The translations under genes were made by a program, and so were the position numbers. This document shows, piece after piece, positions 1 to 9,419 of a stretch of DNA of 64,000 bases; within the stretch, counting starts at the first letter, position 1, and each line of letters opens with the position of its first letter. The notes under the pieces were generated by a model. That model worked only from the letters and a program-made list of their open reading frames with translations. It was not told the origin of the DNA and searched no databases. Location: positions 2,123,001 to 2,187,000 of the forward strand of contig NZ_CP082922.1 of NCBI RefSeq assembly GCF_019931675.1, given 5' to 3'. The DNA comes from Nocardioides rotundus. GTDB lineage: Bacteria > Actinomycetota > Actinomycetes > Propionibacteriales > Nocardioidaceae.

Positions 1-1504
1 CGCGCAGCAGCGCCTCCCCGCCGCGCTCGGCGACCTGGCCGTCGAGCGCCTCGCCGAGGTCGAGGACGGCCCGGGCGTGCAGCATCGCGGTCTGGGCGGC
101 GGAGTCGTCCACCTCGTCCAGCGCGAGCTGCCCCTGGTCGGGGTCGGACTCACCGCTGCGCAGCTCCCGCTTGAGGTAGCGCAGCGTGAGATCGGCCAGG
201 TCGTAGGTGCGCTGGTCGGGCTGGACCAGGTAGGCGGCCAGCGCGGTGTCGTTGATCAGGCCCTGCACCGGCCAGCCCTGCGCCTCCAACGCGAGCAGCG
301 GCCCGTTGGCGTCGTGCATCACCTTGGGCGCCTCCGGGTCGGCCAGCCAGGCGGCCACGGCGGAGTCGTCCTCCGGCGTGAGCTCGGTGGTCTCGATCGC
401 GGCCGCGTCGCCCTCGGCGGTGGCCAGGGCGACGGTGCGCACCGACCCCGTCCCGGCTCGCCAGGAGCCGAGTACGGCGACGCCGGTCAGCACGCCCGAC
501 CCGGGCGCGGCGTGCTCGGCCAGCCAGGCCGCAACCTGCCCGGGCTCGAGCCGGGAGCCGGTCATGGTGAAGCCGGAGTCGTCGATCTCCTCCTCCGGCT
601 CGGGGTCGATCACCCCGGTCAGCCGGGTGCGCAGCTCCCCGCGGAACTCCAGCTCGTCGAGCAGCGCCAGGCCGGCGCTGCGGTCCCACGGCTGCCGGGC
701 CAGGTCGTCGGGGCCCACCGGCAGGTCGAGTTCGCGGACCAGCTCGTTGAGCCGGCGGTTGCGCATCACGTCGCCCAGGTGGGCGCGCAGCGCCTCGCCC
801 TTCTTCCCGCCGATCTCGTCGGCGCGGGCGATCACGTTGTCCAGCCCGTCGAACTGGTTGATCCACTTCGCCGCGAAGCCCTGGCCCACCCCGGGGACGC
901 CGGGCAGGTTGTCGGAGGTCTCGCCGACGAGGGCGGCGAGCTCGGGATAGCGCTGCGGCGGGACGCCGTACCGCTGCTCCACCGCGGCCGGTGTCATCCG
1001 CGCCAGCTCGGAGACCCCGCGCATGGGGTAGAGCACCGTGGTCGTGTCCGTCACCAGCTGGAAGGAGTCGCGGTCGCCGGTGACGACCAGCACCTCCATC
1101 TCGCGGCCGGCGGCCTGGGTGGACAGTGTGGCGATGATGTCGTCGGCCTCGTAGCCCTCGGACTCCAGGTGCGGGATGCGGAGCGCGTCGAGCAGCTGCT
1201 GGATGAGCGGCAGCTGGGAGCGGAACTCGTCGGGCGTCTTGTTGCGGCCGGCCTTGTAGTCGGCGTACTCCTCCAGGCGGAAGGTCTGGCGCGACTTGTC
1301 GAAGGCGACGGCGACATGGGTCGGCTGCTCGTCGCGCAGCACGTTGACCAACATCGAGGTGAAGCCGTAGACGGCGTTGGTGTGCTGGCCGGTCGCGGTG
1401 GTGAAGTTCTCCACCGGGAGGGCGAAGAAGGCGCGGTAGGCCAGGGAGTGGCCGTCGAGCAGCATCAGGCGGGGCGTCACGGTCTCGGCACTCTTCTCGG
1501 GCAC
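1..1504 (-). CDS. polA: DNA polymerase I, N-terminal part (3' end outside window)
   Basis: Repair and Okazaki-fragment polymerase; only the first 501 codons are inside the window. The 5'-nuclease domain is clear: LLDGHSLAYRAFF near the start, AFDKSRQTFR, SEGYEADDIIATL and VVTGDRDSFQLV, followed by the helix-hairpin-helix stretch GETSDNLPGVPGVG. The next domain occupies the 3'-5' exonuclease position, but the DxE motif is replaced (VAVLGSW) and no later catalytic Asp is seen, as is usual for actinobacterial PolA, so proofreading is probably absent. GTG at 1504 was chosen: a -10-like TAGAGT lies 7 nt upstream (1512-1517), which suggests a leaderless message. It is divergent from the thioesterase gene, with a 55-bp shared promoter region. 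Confidence 0.95.
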   Translation of the reverse strand, partial: MPEKSAETVTPRLMLLDGHSLAYRAFFALPVENFTTATGQHTNAVYGFTSMLVNVLRDEQPTHVAVAFDKSRQTFRLEEYADYKAGRNKTPDEFRSQLPLIQQLLDALRIPHLESEGYEADDIIATLSTQAAGREMEVLVVTGDRDSFQLVTDTTTVLYPMRGVSELARMTPAAVEQRYGVPPQRYPELAALVGETSDNLPGVPGVGQGFAAKWINQFDGLDNVIARADEIGGKKGEALRAHLGDVMRNRRLNELVRELDLPVGPDDLARQPWDRSAGLALLDELEFRGELRTRLTGVIDPEPEEEIDDSGFTMTGSRLEPGQVAAWLAEHAAPGSGVLTGVAVLGSWRAGTGSVRTVALATAEGDAAAIETTELTPEDDSAVAAWLADPEAPKVMHDANGPLLALEAQGWPVQGLINDTALAAYLVQPDQRTYDLADLTLRYLKRELRSGESDPDQGQLALDEVDDSAAQTAMLHARAVLDLGEALDGQVAERGGEALLR

Positions 1505-1559
1505 GCCCGCGACTCTATCCGCCGCCACGGACAGCCGACGCCTGGGCGACAATGACGCC

Positions 1560-2000
1560 ATGAGCACCCCTGAGAACACCGCTCCCCCGACCCTGGAGGA
1601 GTTCCTGGCGCTGGCCCCGGAGGGCAACGGCGCCCTCAACGACAAGATGGGCGTGGAGGTCACCGAGTTCTCCCCCGAGCGGATGGTGGCGACCATGCCG
1701 GTCGAGGGCAACACCCAGCCCTACGGGCTGCTCCACGGCGGCGCGTCCGTGGTGCTCGCCGAGACGCTGGGCTCGCTGGGGTCCGCGCTGCACGCCTACC
1801 CCGACCGGATCGCCGTGGGGGTGGACATCAACGCCACCCATCACCGCGCCGCGACGTCGGGCACCGTCACCGGGGTCGCCACCCCGCTGCACCTGGGTCG
1901 CTCGATGGCGGCCTGGCAGATCGAGATCACCGACGACCAGGGCCGCCGGGTGTGCACCTCCCGGATCACGTGCGCGCTCATCCCCGCGCAGCGGGATTGA
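1560..2000 (+). CDS. PaaI-family hotdog thioesterase
   Basis: 146 aa, single hotdog-fold domain. The motif QPYGLLHGGASVVLAETLGS (residues about 53-72) holds the HGG and downstream acidic residue of the PaaI/EntH/MenI group, which hydrolyses aromatic or acyl-CoA thioesters. The substrate cannot be read from sequence. A thioesterase also sits near polA and the ANTAR regulator in mycobacteria and streptomycetes. The start ATG is preceded by GACAAT at 1548-1553 with a 6-nt gap and no Shine-Dalgarno, so the transcript is probably leaderless. Confidence 0.85.
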   Translation: MSTPENTAPPTLEEFLALAPEGNGALNDKMGVEVTEFSPERMVATMPVEGNTQPYGLLHGGASVVLAETLGSLGSALHAYPDRIAVGVDINATHHRAATSGTVTGVATPLHLGRSMAAWQIEITDDQGRRVCTSRITCALIPAQRD

Positions 2001-2009
2001 GCCGCGGGC

Positions 2010-2597
2010 TCAGCCGAGGACGGGGCCGCTGCGGGAGGGGATCCCGCTCGGGCGCTGGCGCTGCGAGCGCCGGGCGGCCAGCACCTGGCTGACCTGGCGG
2101 TTGCCGCGGCGCACCGGCTGCGGGGTGAGCTTGGCACGGACGGCGCTCGTCGGCGCCACCCGCAGCAGGGCCTGCGGCGCCAGGGCCAGCCGGGCCATGA
2201 ACCGGTTGGCGTCCCGCGCGCCCGAGACCGCGGCGGTCGCCACGTGCGCGATGCCGTTCTCCTCCGCCCAGGCGACGCCGGCGTCCATCAGCGCACGCCC
2301 CACGCCCCGGCGGCGGTGGTCGGGAAGCACGTGCGGGCTCAAGGTGAGCACCACCGGCTCGAGGTTGATCGGGGTCATCGTGGTGATCCGCAGGTAGGCG
2401 GCGCCGGCGACGGCGCCCTCGCACTCGGCGACCACGATCCGCGAGCCGGGGTCCTCGGCCGCGTCCGCCACGATCCGACGTACGTCGGCCAGCTGCTGCT
2501 CGTGGTCGACGCGCCGCAGCACGCCGCCCCAGATCTCGACGAGCGCCTCGGCGTCGTCGGCCGCAGCCTCCCGCAGGACGGCGGGTGTCCGAGCCAT
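2010..2597 (-). CDS. GNAT-family N-acetyltransferase
   Basis: 195 aa. The GNAT core is seen as LSPHVLPDHRRRGVGRALMD, whose R-R-R-G-V-G-R acetyl-CoA loop is the family signature, after a beta-strand IVVAECEGAVAGAAYL. The C-terminus (about residues 145-195) is basic and Arg/Gln-rich with no recognised domain. The open frame extends far upstream, but GGAGGGG about 10 nt before ATG 2597 fixes the start. The acceptor substrate is unknown. It is divergent from the DUF554 gene. Confidence 0.8.
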   Translation of the reverse strand: MARTPAVLREAAADDAEALVEIWGGVLRRVDHEQQLADVRRIVADAAEDPGSRIVVAECEGAVAGAAYLRITTMTPINLEPVVLTLSPHVLPDHRRRGVGRALMDAGVAWAEENGIAHVATAAVSGARDANRFMARLALAPQALLRVAPTSAVRAKLTPQPVRRGNRQVSQVLAARRSQRQRPSGIPSRSGPVLG

Positions 2598-2736
2598 ATC
2601 GGGGTTCCCCTCCAGAGTCACGACAGGGTCGCGCCCGAGCCGAGCCACGCCCTGGCGGCCCGGGTGTCCCCCCGAACTCCGGGACCGCCCGGTCAGACTA
2701 CGCTCCTGAGGCGACGTCTGAGCAAGGAGTCCTGAC

Positions 2737-3480
2737 ATTCCCGGCATCGGCACCCTGGTCAACGCGCTGGCGGTGCTCGTCGGCGCAGGACTGGGCCTGC
2801 TGCTGGGCCATCGGCTGCCGGACCGCACCCGTGACCTGGTGACCGATGCCCTGGGCCTGGTCACGCTGCTCATCGCCGCGCTGTCGGCGCGCTCGGTGCT
2901 CGATCCCGTGCTCTCGGAGTACGTCGGCCCCAGTGCTCCGGTCCTCATCGTCCTCGGCTCGTTGCTGCTCGGCGGAATCGCGGGCTCGCTGCTCCGCCTG
3001 GAGCAGCGGGTCGAGGCGATCGGGGGCCGGCTGCAGCAGCTGCTGAGCCGCGGATCGGACTCGGCGGACCGGCACCGCTTCATCGAGGGCTTCGTGACCG
3101 CCTCCCTCGTCTTCTGCACCGGGCCGCTGACCATCCTGGGCTCCCTCAACGACGGTCTCGGGAACGGCGCGGAGCAGCTGTTCCTCAAGTCGGCGCTGGA
3201 CCTGTTCGCGTCGATGGCCTTCGCCGCGGCGTTCGGGTGGGGCGTGGCGGCCAGCGTGCTCACCGTGGTGGTGGTGCAGGGCTCCCTGACCCTGGTGGGG
3301 ATGGCGCTGGGCGACGTACTCCCCGACCCGCACCTGGCCGCCATCACCGCCGTCGGAGGCCTGCTGCTGGTCGGCGTGGCCCTGCGGCTGCTGCGGATCC
3401 GGGAGGTCGCGGTCGCCGACCTGCTGCCGGCGCTGCTCGTCGCCCCGGCGCTGGTGAGCCTCGTCGCCACCCTGCGGTGA
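2737..3480 (+). CDS. DUF554 membrane protein, probable ATT start
   Basis: About 247 aa, seven or so hydrophobic segments, YdfK/DUF554 family of unknown function. The family N-terminus (MPGxGTLxN...) aligns with codons beginning at ATT 2737 (then Pro-Gly-Ile-Gly-Thr-Leu-Val-Asn). A strong AAGGAG at 2724-2729 sits 7 nt before this ATT, and an in-frame TGA at 2719-2721 excludes any earlier start. The first in-frame GTG (2773) would remove 12 conserved residues and has no ribosome binding site. A -10 box TACGCT at 2699-2704 fits the transcript start. An ATG-to-ATT sequencing error is the alternative. Confidence 0.8.
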   Translation: MPGIGTLVNALAVLVGAGLGLLLGHRLPDRTRDLVTDALGLVTLLIAALSARSVLDPVLSEYVGPSAPVLIVLGSLLLGGIAGSLLRLEQRVEAIGGRLQQLLSRGSDSADRHRFIEGFVTASLVFCTGPLTILGSLNDGLGNGAEQLFLKSALDLFASMAFAAAFGWGVAASVLTVVVVQGSLTLVGMALGDVLPDPHLAAITAVGGLLLVGVALRLLRIREVAVADLLPALLVAPALVSLVATLR

Positions 3481-3494
3481 CCGCTGGTAACGGT

Positions 3495-3508
3495 TCGGTC
3501 ACGACCGA
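3495..3508. promoter_or_regulatory. Short inverted repeat upstream of livK
   Basis: TCGGTC-AC-GACCGA, a 14-bp palindrome in the 148-bp gap between the DUF554 gene and livK. The position suits an operator for livK, but no regulator is identified. Confidence 0.3.
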
Positions 3509-3628
3509 CCACGCGTGACTCAGTTCACACTGCGCAGGTCCTACCGTAACCGTGCTGTCGCCTCCACGGATCCGGGACGTGGCCGGGGGCCGGCGAACGT
3601 GCTCCACACCCACAGAAAGGTTCACACC

Positions 3629-4996
3629 GTGAATCGACCCACGACCGCCTCATGGATGAGGCTCATGGCCGGGACCGCCGTACTCAGCGTGGCCCTGACC
3701 GCCTGCGGCTCCTCCGACTCCAGCAACGAGGGATCCGGCTCGGGATCCGGCGAGTCCCAGTCCGCCTCGGAGTCCGCCGAGGGCAGCACCAACGAGGACT
3801 TCACCAAGGCCGAGTGCACCGGCGACCAGAACAGCTCCAACGCCTTCCGGGTCGGCGGCATCCTGCCGCTCACCGGAAACCTGGCGTTCCTCGGCCCGCC
3901 CGAGATCGCGGGTGTCGGCCTGGCCGTCTCCGACATCAACGCCGCGGGCGGCGTGGACGGAGCGGACGCCTGCTACGACATCCAGGACTCCGGCGACTCC
4001 ACCGACATGGCGGTCTCCAGCGCCTCGGCGAACTCGCTGGTCTCCAGCAAGCCGTCGGTCGTGATCGGCGCCGCGTCCTCCAGCGTGACGCTGAACGTGG
4101 TGGACACCTTCGCCGACAACAAGATCGTGGAGATCTCCCCGGCGAACACCGCGGTGGACCTGTCCGGCTACTCGCCGTACTACTTCCGCACCGCTCCCCC
4201 GGACGGCATCCAGGGTGCCGCGCTGGGCACGCTGATCGCGCAGGACGGCTACCAGAAGGTCGCCTTCCTGGTGTTCAACGACACCTACGGCACCGGTCTG
4301 CGCAACGCGGTCCAGGAGCAGTTCGAGGGCTCCGGCGGCTCCTGCGTCTACGGGTGCAAGGGCGACGGCGACGAGTTCCCCGCCGGCCAGACCACGTTCT
4401 CCTCCGAGGTGAGCGCGGCGCTGGCGGCCAAGCCGGACGCCATCGTGGTGCTGGCCTTCGACGAGACCAAGGCGATCGTGCCCGAGCTCAAGCAGCAGGG
4501 CTGGGACATGTCGAAGACCTACTACACCGACGGCAACACCGCCGACTACTCCAAGGACTTCCCGGCGGGCACGCTCGAGGGCGCCAAGGGCACCATCCCG
4601 GGTGCGGACGCCTCGGCGGAGGTCAAGGCGCGGCTGAGCGGCTGGCACGAGCAGGTCGAGGGCGAGGCGCTCTCGGACTACGCCTACGGTGCTGAGTCCT
4701 ACGACGCCGTCATCCTTGCCGCGCTGGCCGCGGTGAAGGGCGGCGCGACCGACTCCGAGACGATCCAGAAGAACATGGCGGCCGTCTCCGGCGCGACCGA
4801 CGGCGAGGAGTGCACCTCCTACGAGGACTGCGTGGCCCTGCTCGACGAGGGCTCGGAGATCAAGTACACCGGCCCGTCCGGCATCGGCCCGATCGACGAC
4901 GAGAACGACCCGTCCTCGGCGTTCATCGGCATCTACCAGTTCGACAACAACAACAAGAACGTCTTCAGCACCACGGTGGAGGGTGCCAAGGGCTGA
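3629..4996 (+). CDS. livK: Branched-chain amino acid ABC transporter, substrate-binding lipoprotein
   Basis: 455 aa. Start GTG 3629 follows GAAAGG by 8 nt. A signal peptide ends in a lipobox LSVALTAC, so Cys26 is the lipid-anchored residue. A low-complexity Ser/Glu/Gly linker (about 27-60) leads into a type I periplasmic binding fold (Peripla_BP_6) starting GGILPLTGNLAFLGPPE and ending near the C-terminus. It should deliver Leu/Ile/Val or a similar ligand to the LivHMGF permease encoded at 6464-10748 on the opposite strand. The two halves are separated by the repeat-bracketed AbiEi-like gene, which may be an insertion. A strong hairpin follows the stop codon. Confidence 0.9.
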   Translation: MNRPTTASWMRLMAGTAVLSVALTACGSSDSSNEGSGSGSGESQSASESAEGSTNEDFTKAECTGDQNSSNAFRVGGILPLTGNLAFLGPPEIAGVGLAVSDINAAGGVDGADACYDIQDSGDSTDMAVSSASANSLVSSKPSVVIGAASSSVTLNVVDTFADNKIVEISPANTAVDLSGYSPYYFRTAPPDGIQGAALGTLIAQDGYQKVAFLVFNDTYGTGLRNAVQEQFEGSGGSCVYGCKGDGDEFPAGQTTFSSEVSAALAAKPDAIVVLAFDETKAIVPELKQQGWDMSKTYYTDGNTADYSKDFPAGTLEGAKGTIPGADASAEVKARLSGWHEQVEGEALSDYAYGAESYDAVILAALAAVKGGATDSETIQKNMAAVSGATDGEECTSYEDCVALLDEGSEIKYTGPSGIGPIDDENDPSSAFIGIYQFDNNNKNVFSTTVEGAKG

Positions 4997-5012
4997 CCCG
5001 CCCGCGACGTCG

Positions 5013-5043
5013 CGACGCCCCCGGCCCGGTGCCGGGGGCGTCG
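5013..5043 (+). terminator. livK terminator hairpin
   Basis: Perfect 13-bp stem (CGACGCCCCCGGC / GCCGGGGGCGTCG) with a 5-nt loop, beginning 17 nt after the livK stop. There is no T-run, as is common for terminators in high-GC actinobacteria. Confidence 0.75.
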
Positions 5044-5080
5044 TGCGTCCGGGGTCGCCGTACCCCCCCGCCCCTTCGCC

Positions 5081-5150
5081 ATGTAACGCACAGTTCGGTC
5101 AGCTGGTCGAGCGGTACGGCACTCGACAGGCTCACCGAACTCTCGACAAG
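5081..5150 (+). repeat. 70-bp hairpin repeat, copy 1
   Basis: Begins ATGTAACGCACAGTTCGG and ends TCTCGACAAG. Internally palindromic: AGTTCGGT...CTGGTCGAG / CTCGACAGG...ACCGAACT around a 10-nt loop. It matches copy 2 (inverted) at 68 of 70 positions and copy 3 at 60 of 70. It lies between livK and the AbiEi-like gene. Confidence 0.9.
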
Positions 5151-5253
5151 CTCCCACGGGCGGGTTCTCCACAGCCCCCTCCCGAGCCGACGTCATCCAC
5201 AGGCGGCGCGATCCAGGGTGTACGGCGCCCGCGCACGGCCGCAGGATCGCCGG

Positions 5254-6291
5254 ATGGACACCCGCCTCCTCGCCGCCATGGCCCGCCAGCACGGGCTGGT
5301 GAGCCACCGGGAGATCCGCCGGCTGGGCTTCACCCTGGAGGACCTGCGCCGGATGCGCCGGTCCGGCGAGCTGGTGCCGGTACGGCGCGGCTGGTACACC
5401 TCCGCCGAGACCTGGGCCGCGCTGGACGAGCACACCGGCGCCCGGAGGCTACGCGCGATCGCCGCCGGCCTGAGCATCCGGGTCCCCTTCGTCTTCAGCC
5501 ACGAGTCCTCGGCCTACCTCCAGGGGCTCCCCGTGCTCCGGCCTGCCACCGAGATCGTGCACGTGACCCAGCCTCGCGCCATCGGCGGGCGGACCGACCG
5601 GGGCGTCAAGCACCACATCGCCGCCTTCCGCGACGCCGACACCGTGGTGCACGACGGCCTGACCTGCCTCGACCTCCCACGCACGGCGGTCGACATCGCC
5701 CGGGAGCACGGGTACGACCTGGGCCTGGCGGCCATCGACTCCGCCCGGCACCGCGGGGTGAGCGTCGCCCAACTGGAGTCCGTCGTCGAGCGGATGCGCT
5801 TCTGGCCGGGGGTCGTCACCGCGCGCGAGGCGCTGGCGAACAGCCGAGGCGGGGTGGAGTCGATCGGCGAGACCCTGACCCGCACCCTGGTCGGTGAGCT
5901 CGGCCTCGAGGAGGAGCCCGAGACCCAGTTCCCGGTGCTGACCGACAGGGGCGTCGTGTGGTGCGATCTGCGGGTGGGCAACCACGTCTTCGAGTTCCAC
6001 GGCCGGATCAAGCTGCTCCCGCCCGACCTGGGCGGCGTGGCGACGCACCAGATGGCCGACGTCGTCACCGACGCGGCCGAGCGGTCCTCCCTGATCCGGG
6101 CCGAGGGCCTCGGCGTCTCCGACCTGACCTGGCGCGACGTGTGGGGCCCGGGGAGGCAGGCGGCCCTGCGGCGCATCGACCGCGAGTGGCACGCCAGCGA
6201 GCGTGCCTACGGCACCCGGCTGGCCCCGGACCTCGCCGCCAAGGTGGCGCATCTGCGCGGCCGCCGGCGGACGCCGTACTGCCCCGCCTGA
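5254..6291 (+). CDS. AbiEi-like protein with PD-(D/E)XK-like C-terminal domain
   Basis: 345 aa. The N-terminus (MDTRLLAAMARQHGLVSHRE, then RRGWYTS) is the winged-helix AbiEi antitoxin-type domain widespread in actinobacteria. The C-terminal part has VESIGET (201-207), then Asp238, EFHGRIK (247-253), i.e. a D...E-x-H-G-R-x-K arrangement like the restriction-endonuclease fold of DUF559/Vsr relatives. No AbiEii nucleotidyltransferase toxin is next to it, so it is an orphan or acts alone. It is bracketed by inverted 70-bp hairpin repeats, 103 bp upstream and 46 bp downstream. DNA-binding or nuclease activity is inferred only. Confidence 0.75.
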   Translation: MDTRLLAAMARQHGLVSHREIRRLGFTLEDLRRMRRSGELVPVRRGWYTSAETWAALDEHTGARRLRAIAAGLSIRVPFVFSHESSAYLQGLPVLRPATEIVHVTQPRAIGGRTDRGVKHHIAAFRDADTVVHDGLTCLDLPRTAVDIAREHGYDLGLAAIDSARHRGVSVAQLESVVERMRFWPGVVTAREALANSRGGVESIGETLTRTLVGELGLEEEPETQFPVLTDRGVVWCDLRVGNHVFEFHGRIKLLPPDLGGVATHQMADVVTDAAERSSLIRAEGLGVSDLTWRDVWGPGRQAALRRIDREWHASERAYGTRLAPDLAAKVAHLRGRRRTPYCPA

Positions 6292-6337
6292 CCCGGCCGG
6301 CTCCCTCCGGCCGCACCTACCGGCCTGCCTCCGAGCA

Positions 6338-6407
6338 CTTGTCGAGAGTTCGGTGAGCCTGTCGAGTGCCGTACCGCTCGACAAGCCGACCGAACTGTGC
6401 GTTACAT
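6338..6407 (-). repeat. 70-bp hairpin repeat, copy 2 (inverted)
   Basis: Reverse complement of copy 1 with two mismatches. It lies between the AbiEi-like gene and the convergent livF stop, so copies 1 and 2 form long inverted flanks about 1.33 kb apart, outer edge to outer edge. Confidence 0.9.
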
Positions 6408-6463
6408 GCGGCGGGGCGAGCGGCATGCGCCGGGGCGGCGGGGGCGGCGAAGGTACGGCGGGG

Positions 6464-7257
<794 letters not shown>

Positions 7258-7261
<4 letters not shown>

Positions 7262-8229
7262 GCCTTCTCCTCCTCCTGACGGGCGGTCTCCTCGGCCGCC
7301 ACCTCGTCGGCCAGATCCTGCATGGCCTCGCCCTCCAGGAGGGCGTCGTCCCCGAGATCGGTGTCGTGGTGGGCGCCGAGGTAGGCGTCGATGACCGCCT
7401 GGTTGCCCATCACCTCGTCGGCGCGGCCCTCGGCGATCACCCGGCCCTCGGCCATCACCACGACCCAGTCGCTGATGTGGCGCACCATGTGCATGTCGTG
7501 CTCCACGAAGAGCACGGTCATGCCTTCGTCGCGCAGTGCCTGGATGTGGCCGAGCAGCGACTGGGTGAGCGCGGGGTTCACCCCGGCCATCGGCTCGTCG
7601 AGCATGATCATCGTCGGGTCGCTCATCAGCGCCCGGGCCATCTCGAGCAGCTTGCGCTGGCCGCCGGAGAGGCTGCCGGCGTAGTCGTCCTTCTTGGCGA
7701 GCAACTTGAAGCGCTCGAGGATCCCGAGCGCCTTCTCCTCGATCTGCCGCTCCTGGCCGGTCCACAGCGGCCGGATCATCGCCTTGAGCAGGTTCTCCCC
7801 CGACTGTCCGCGGGCCCCCAGCATCATGTTGTCCATCACCGTCATCCGGTTCAGGGCCTTGGTCAGCTGGAAGGTCCGCACCATCCCGGCCAGCGCCACG
7901 CTGGAGGCCGACGTACGGTCCAGCTTGTTGCCGTTGAAGGACCAGTGGGCGCCCTTGCCGGCCGTGCTGGGCCGGTCGAAGCCGGTGATCAGGTTGAAGA
8001 ACGTGGTCTTCCCGGCACCGTTGGGCCCGATCAGCGCGGTGATCAGCCCGCGCTCGACCTCGAGGTGGTCGACGTCGACGGCCTTCATGCCGCCGAACTG
8101 GCGCACGATGTTGTCGACCTCGAGGATCGGGTCGTTCTTCGCCCCGCCCGGGGTCGGGTCGAACGTGCCGGTGAGTGCGCGGCGCTGCTCGGGGTCGGCC
8201 AGGTCGCGCGCGGCGGTGGTCTCAGACAT
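7258..8229 (-). CDS. livG: Branched-chain amino acid ABC transporter ATPase
   Basis: 323 aa. Walker A GPNGAGKTTFF, signature LSGGQRKLLEMARAL and Walker B MIMLDEPMAGV with the LivG-type insertion between Walker A and the signature. A tail of about 45 acidic residues follows the usual LivG end and is unassigned. The ATG overlaps the livM stop by 8 nt. Confidence 0.93.
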
Positions 8230-9403
8230 TGAACCGCAGCTCCTTCTTGTTGCCCAGGATGCCCTGTGGTCGGAAGATCACCAGGCACATCAGCGCCACG
8301 CCGACGCAGATCCAGGCGAACTGCTTGGTCTGCGCGGTGTTCATGATCGCGTTGGGTACGACGGCATCGGCCGTCCCCTGGATCAGGATGCGGAGCGAGA
8401 AGAACAGGATGGATCCCAGCACCGGGCCGAAGACGGTGGCCGCACCACCCAGCAGCAGCGCGGTCCAGGCGAAGAAGGTCAGGTTACGGCCCATCGCGTC
8501 CGGCTGCATCGACCCGGGGAGGATGTAGATCATCCCGCCGAGCGAGCCGAAGAGGCCGCCGATGATCAGTGCCTGCATCTTCACCGCGAACACGTTCTTG
8601 CCCAGGCTGCGGATCGCGTCCTCGTCCTCGCGGATCCCGCGCAGCAGCCGGCCCCAGGGGCTCAGCACGAGCAGCGCGACGATGCCGACGCAGACCAGCA
8701 CCAGGGTCCAGGCCACCAGCCGCACCCACCAGCCGTTCACGCCGGTCCACTGCAGCTCCAGGATCCCCAGGAAGTCGTAGGTCCCGGTCTGCGGCAGGAA
8801 GGACAGGTCGACGAACGGCTGACGATAGGCACTGCCCGGGATCCCCTGGGCGGCCCCGGTGAAGTCCTCGAAGGCGGCCAACCGCCCCGTGAACCTCAAG
8901 ATCTCCGCCGCCGAGATCGTCACGATCGCCAGATAGTCCCCGCGCAGCTTCAGGGTGGGCACACCCATCAGCAGCGAGAACACCAGCGAGGCGCCCAGGC
9001 CGATGAGGATCGCCACCGGCATGGACAGTCCGTGCCAGATGGAGATCGAGAAGCCGTAGGCCCCCAGCAGCATGTAGCCCGCCTGCCCCATGTTGAGCAG
9101 GCCGGTGTAGCCGAAGTGGATGTTGAGGCCGATGATCGCGATCGCCATCGCGGCGGTCCGGGCGTCGATCGCCTCACGCAGCATGCCGCGGGCGATCGCC
9201 CCCGGGGTGCCTGGCAGCACCTTGGCGGCGATGATGAGGAGGATCAGCGAGCCGAGGATCAGCCCGGTGGCCAGCAGCGCGTTCTTCAGCGGCGAGCGGC
9301 GCGGCCCGTCGTCCTCGACCTCCTCGCCGGTGGTCTCGTCGGTCACGCCGTCCGCAGGCTCCTCGGTCGCCGTCGCGCCGTGGTCGTCCTTGATGTCGCT
9401 CAT
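8222..9403 (-). CDS. livM: Branched-chain amino acid ABC transporter permease
   Basis: 393 aa integral membrane permease. A cytosolic acidic N-terminus of about 40 residues precedes around nine membrane segments. The LivM motif GLNIHFGYTGLLNMGQAGY and the EAA-like loop RGIREDEDAIRSLGKN are seen. ATG 9403 is preceded by GAAGGAC at suitable spacing; the frame extends 9 codons further upstream without support. Second gene of the operon after livH (16-nt gap). Confidence 0.92.
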   Translation of the reverse strand: MSDIKDDHGATATEEPADGVTDETTGEEVEDDGPRRSPLKNALLATGLILGSLILLIIAAKVLPGTPGAIARGMLREAIDARTAAMAIAIIGLNIHFGYTGLLNMGQAGYMLLGAYGFSISIWHGLSMPVAILIGLGASLVFSLLMGVPTLKLRGDYLAIVTISAAEILRFTGRLAAFEDFTGAAQGIPGSAYRQPFVDLSFLPQTGTYDFLGILELQWTGVNGWWVRLVAWTLVLVCVGIVALLVLSPWGRLLRGIREDEDAIRSLGKNVFAVKMQALIIGGLFGSLGGMIYILPGSMQPDAMGRNLTFFAWTALLLGGAATVFGPVLGSILFFSLRILIQGTADAVVPNAIMNTAQTKQFAWICVGVALMCLVIFRPQGILGNKKELRFNV

Positions 9404-9419
9404 GGGTTCAGTCCTTCCC

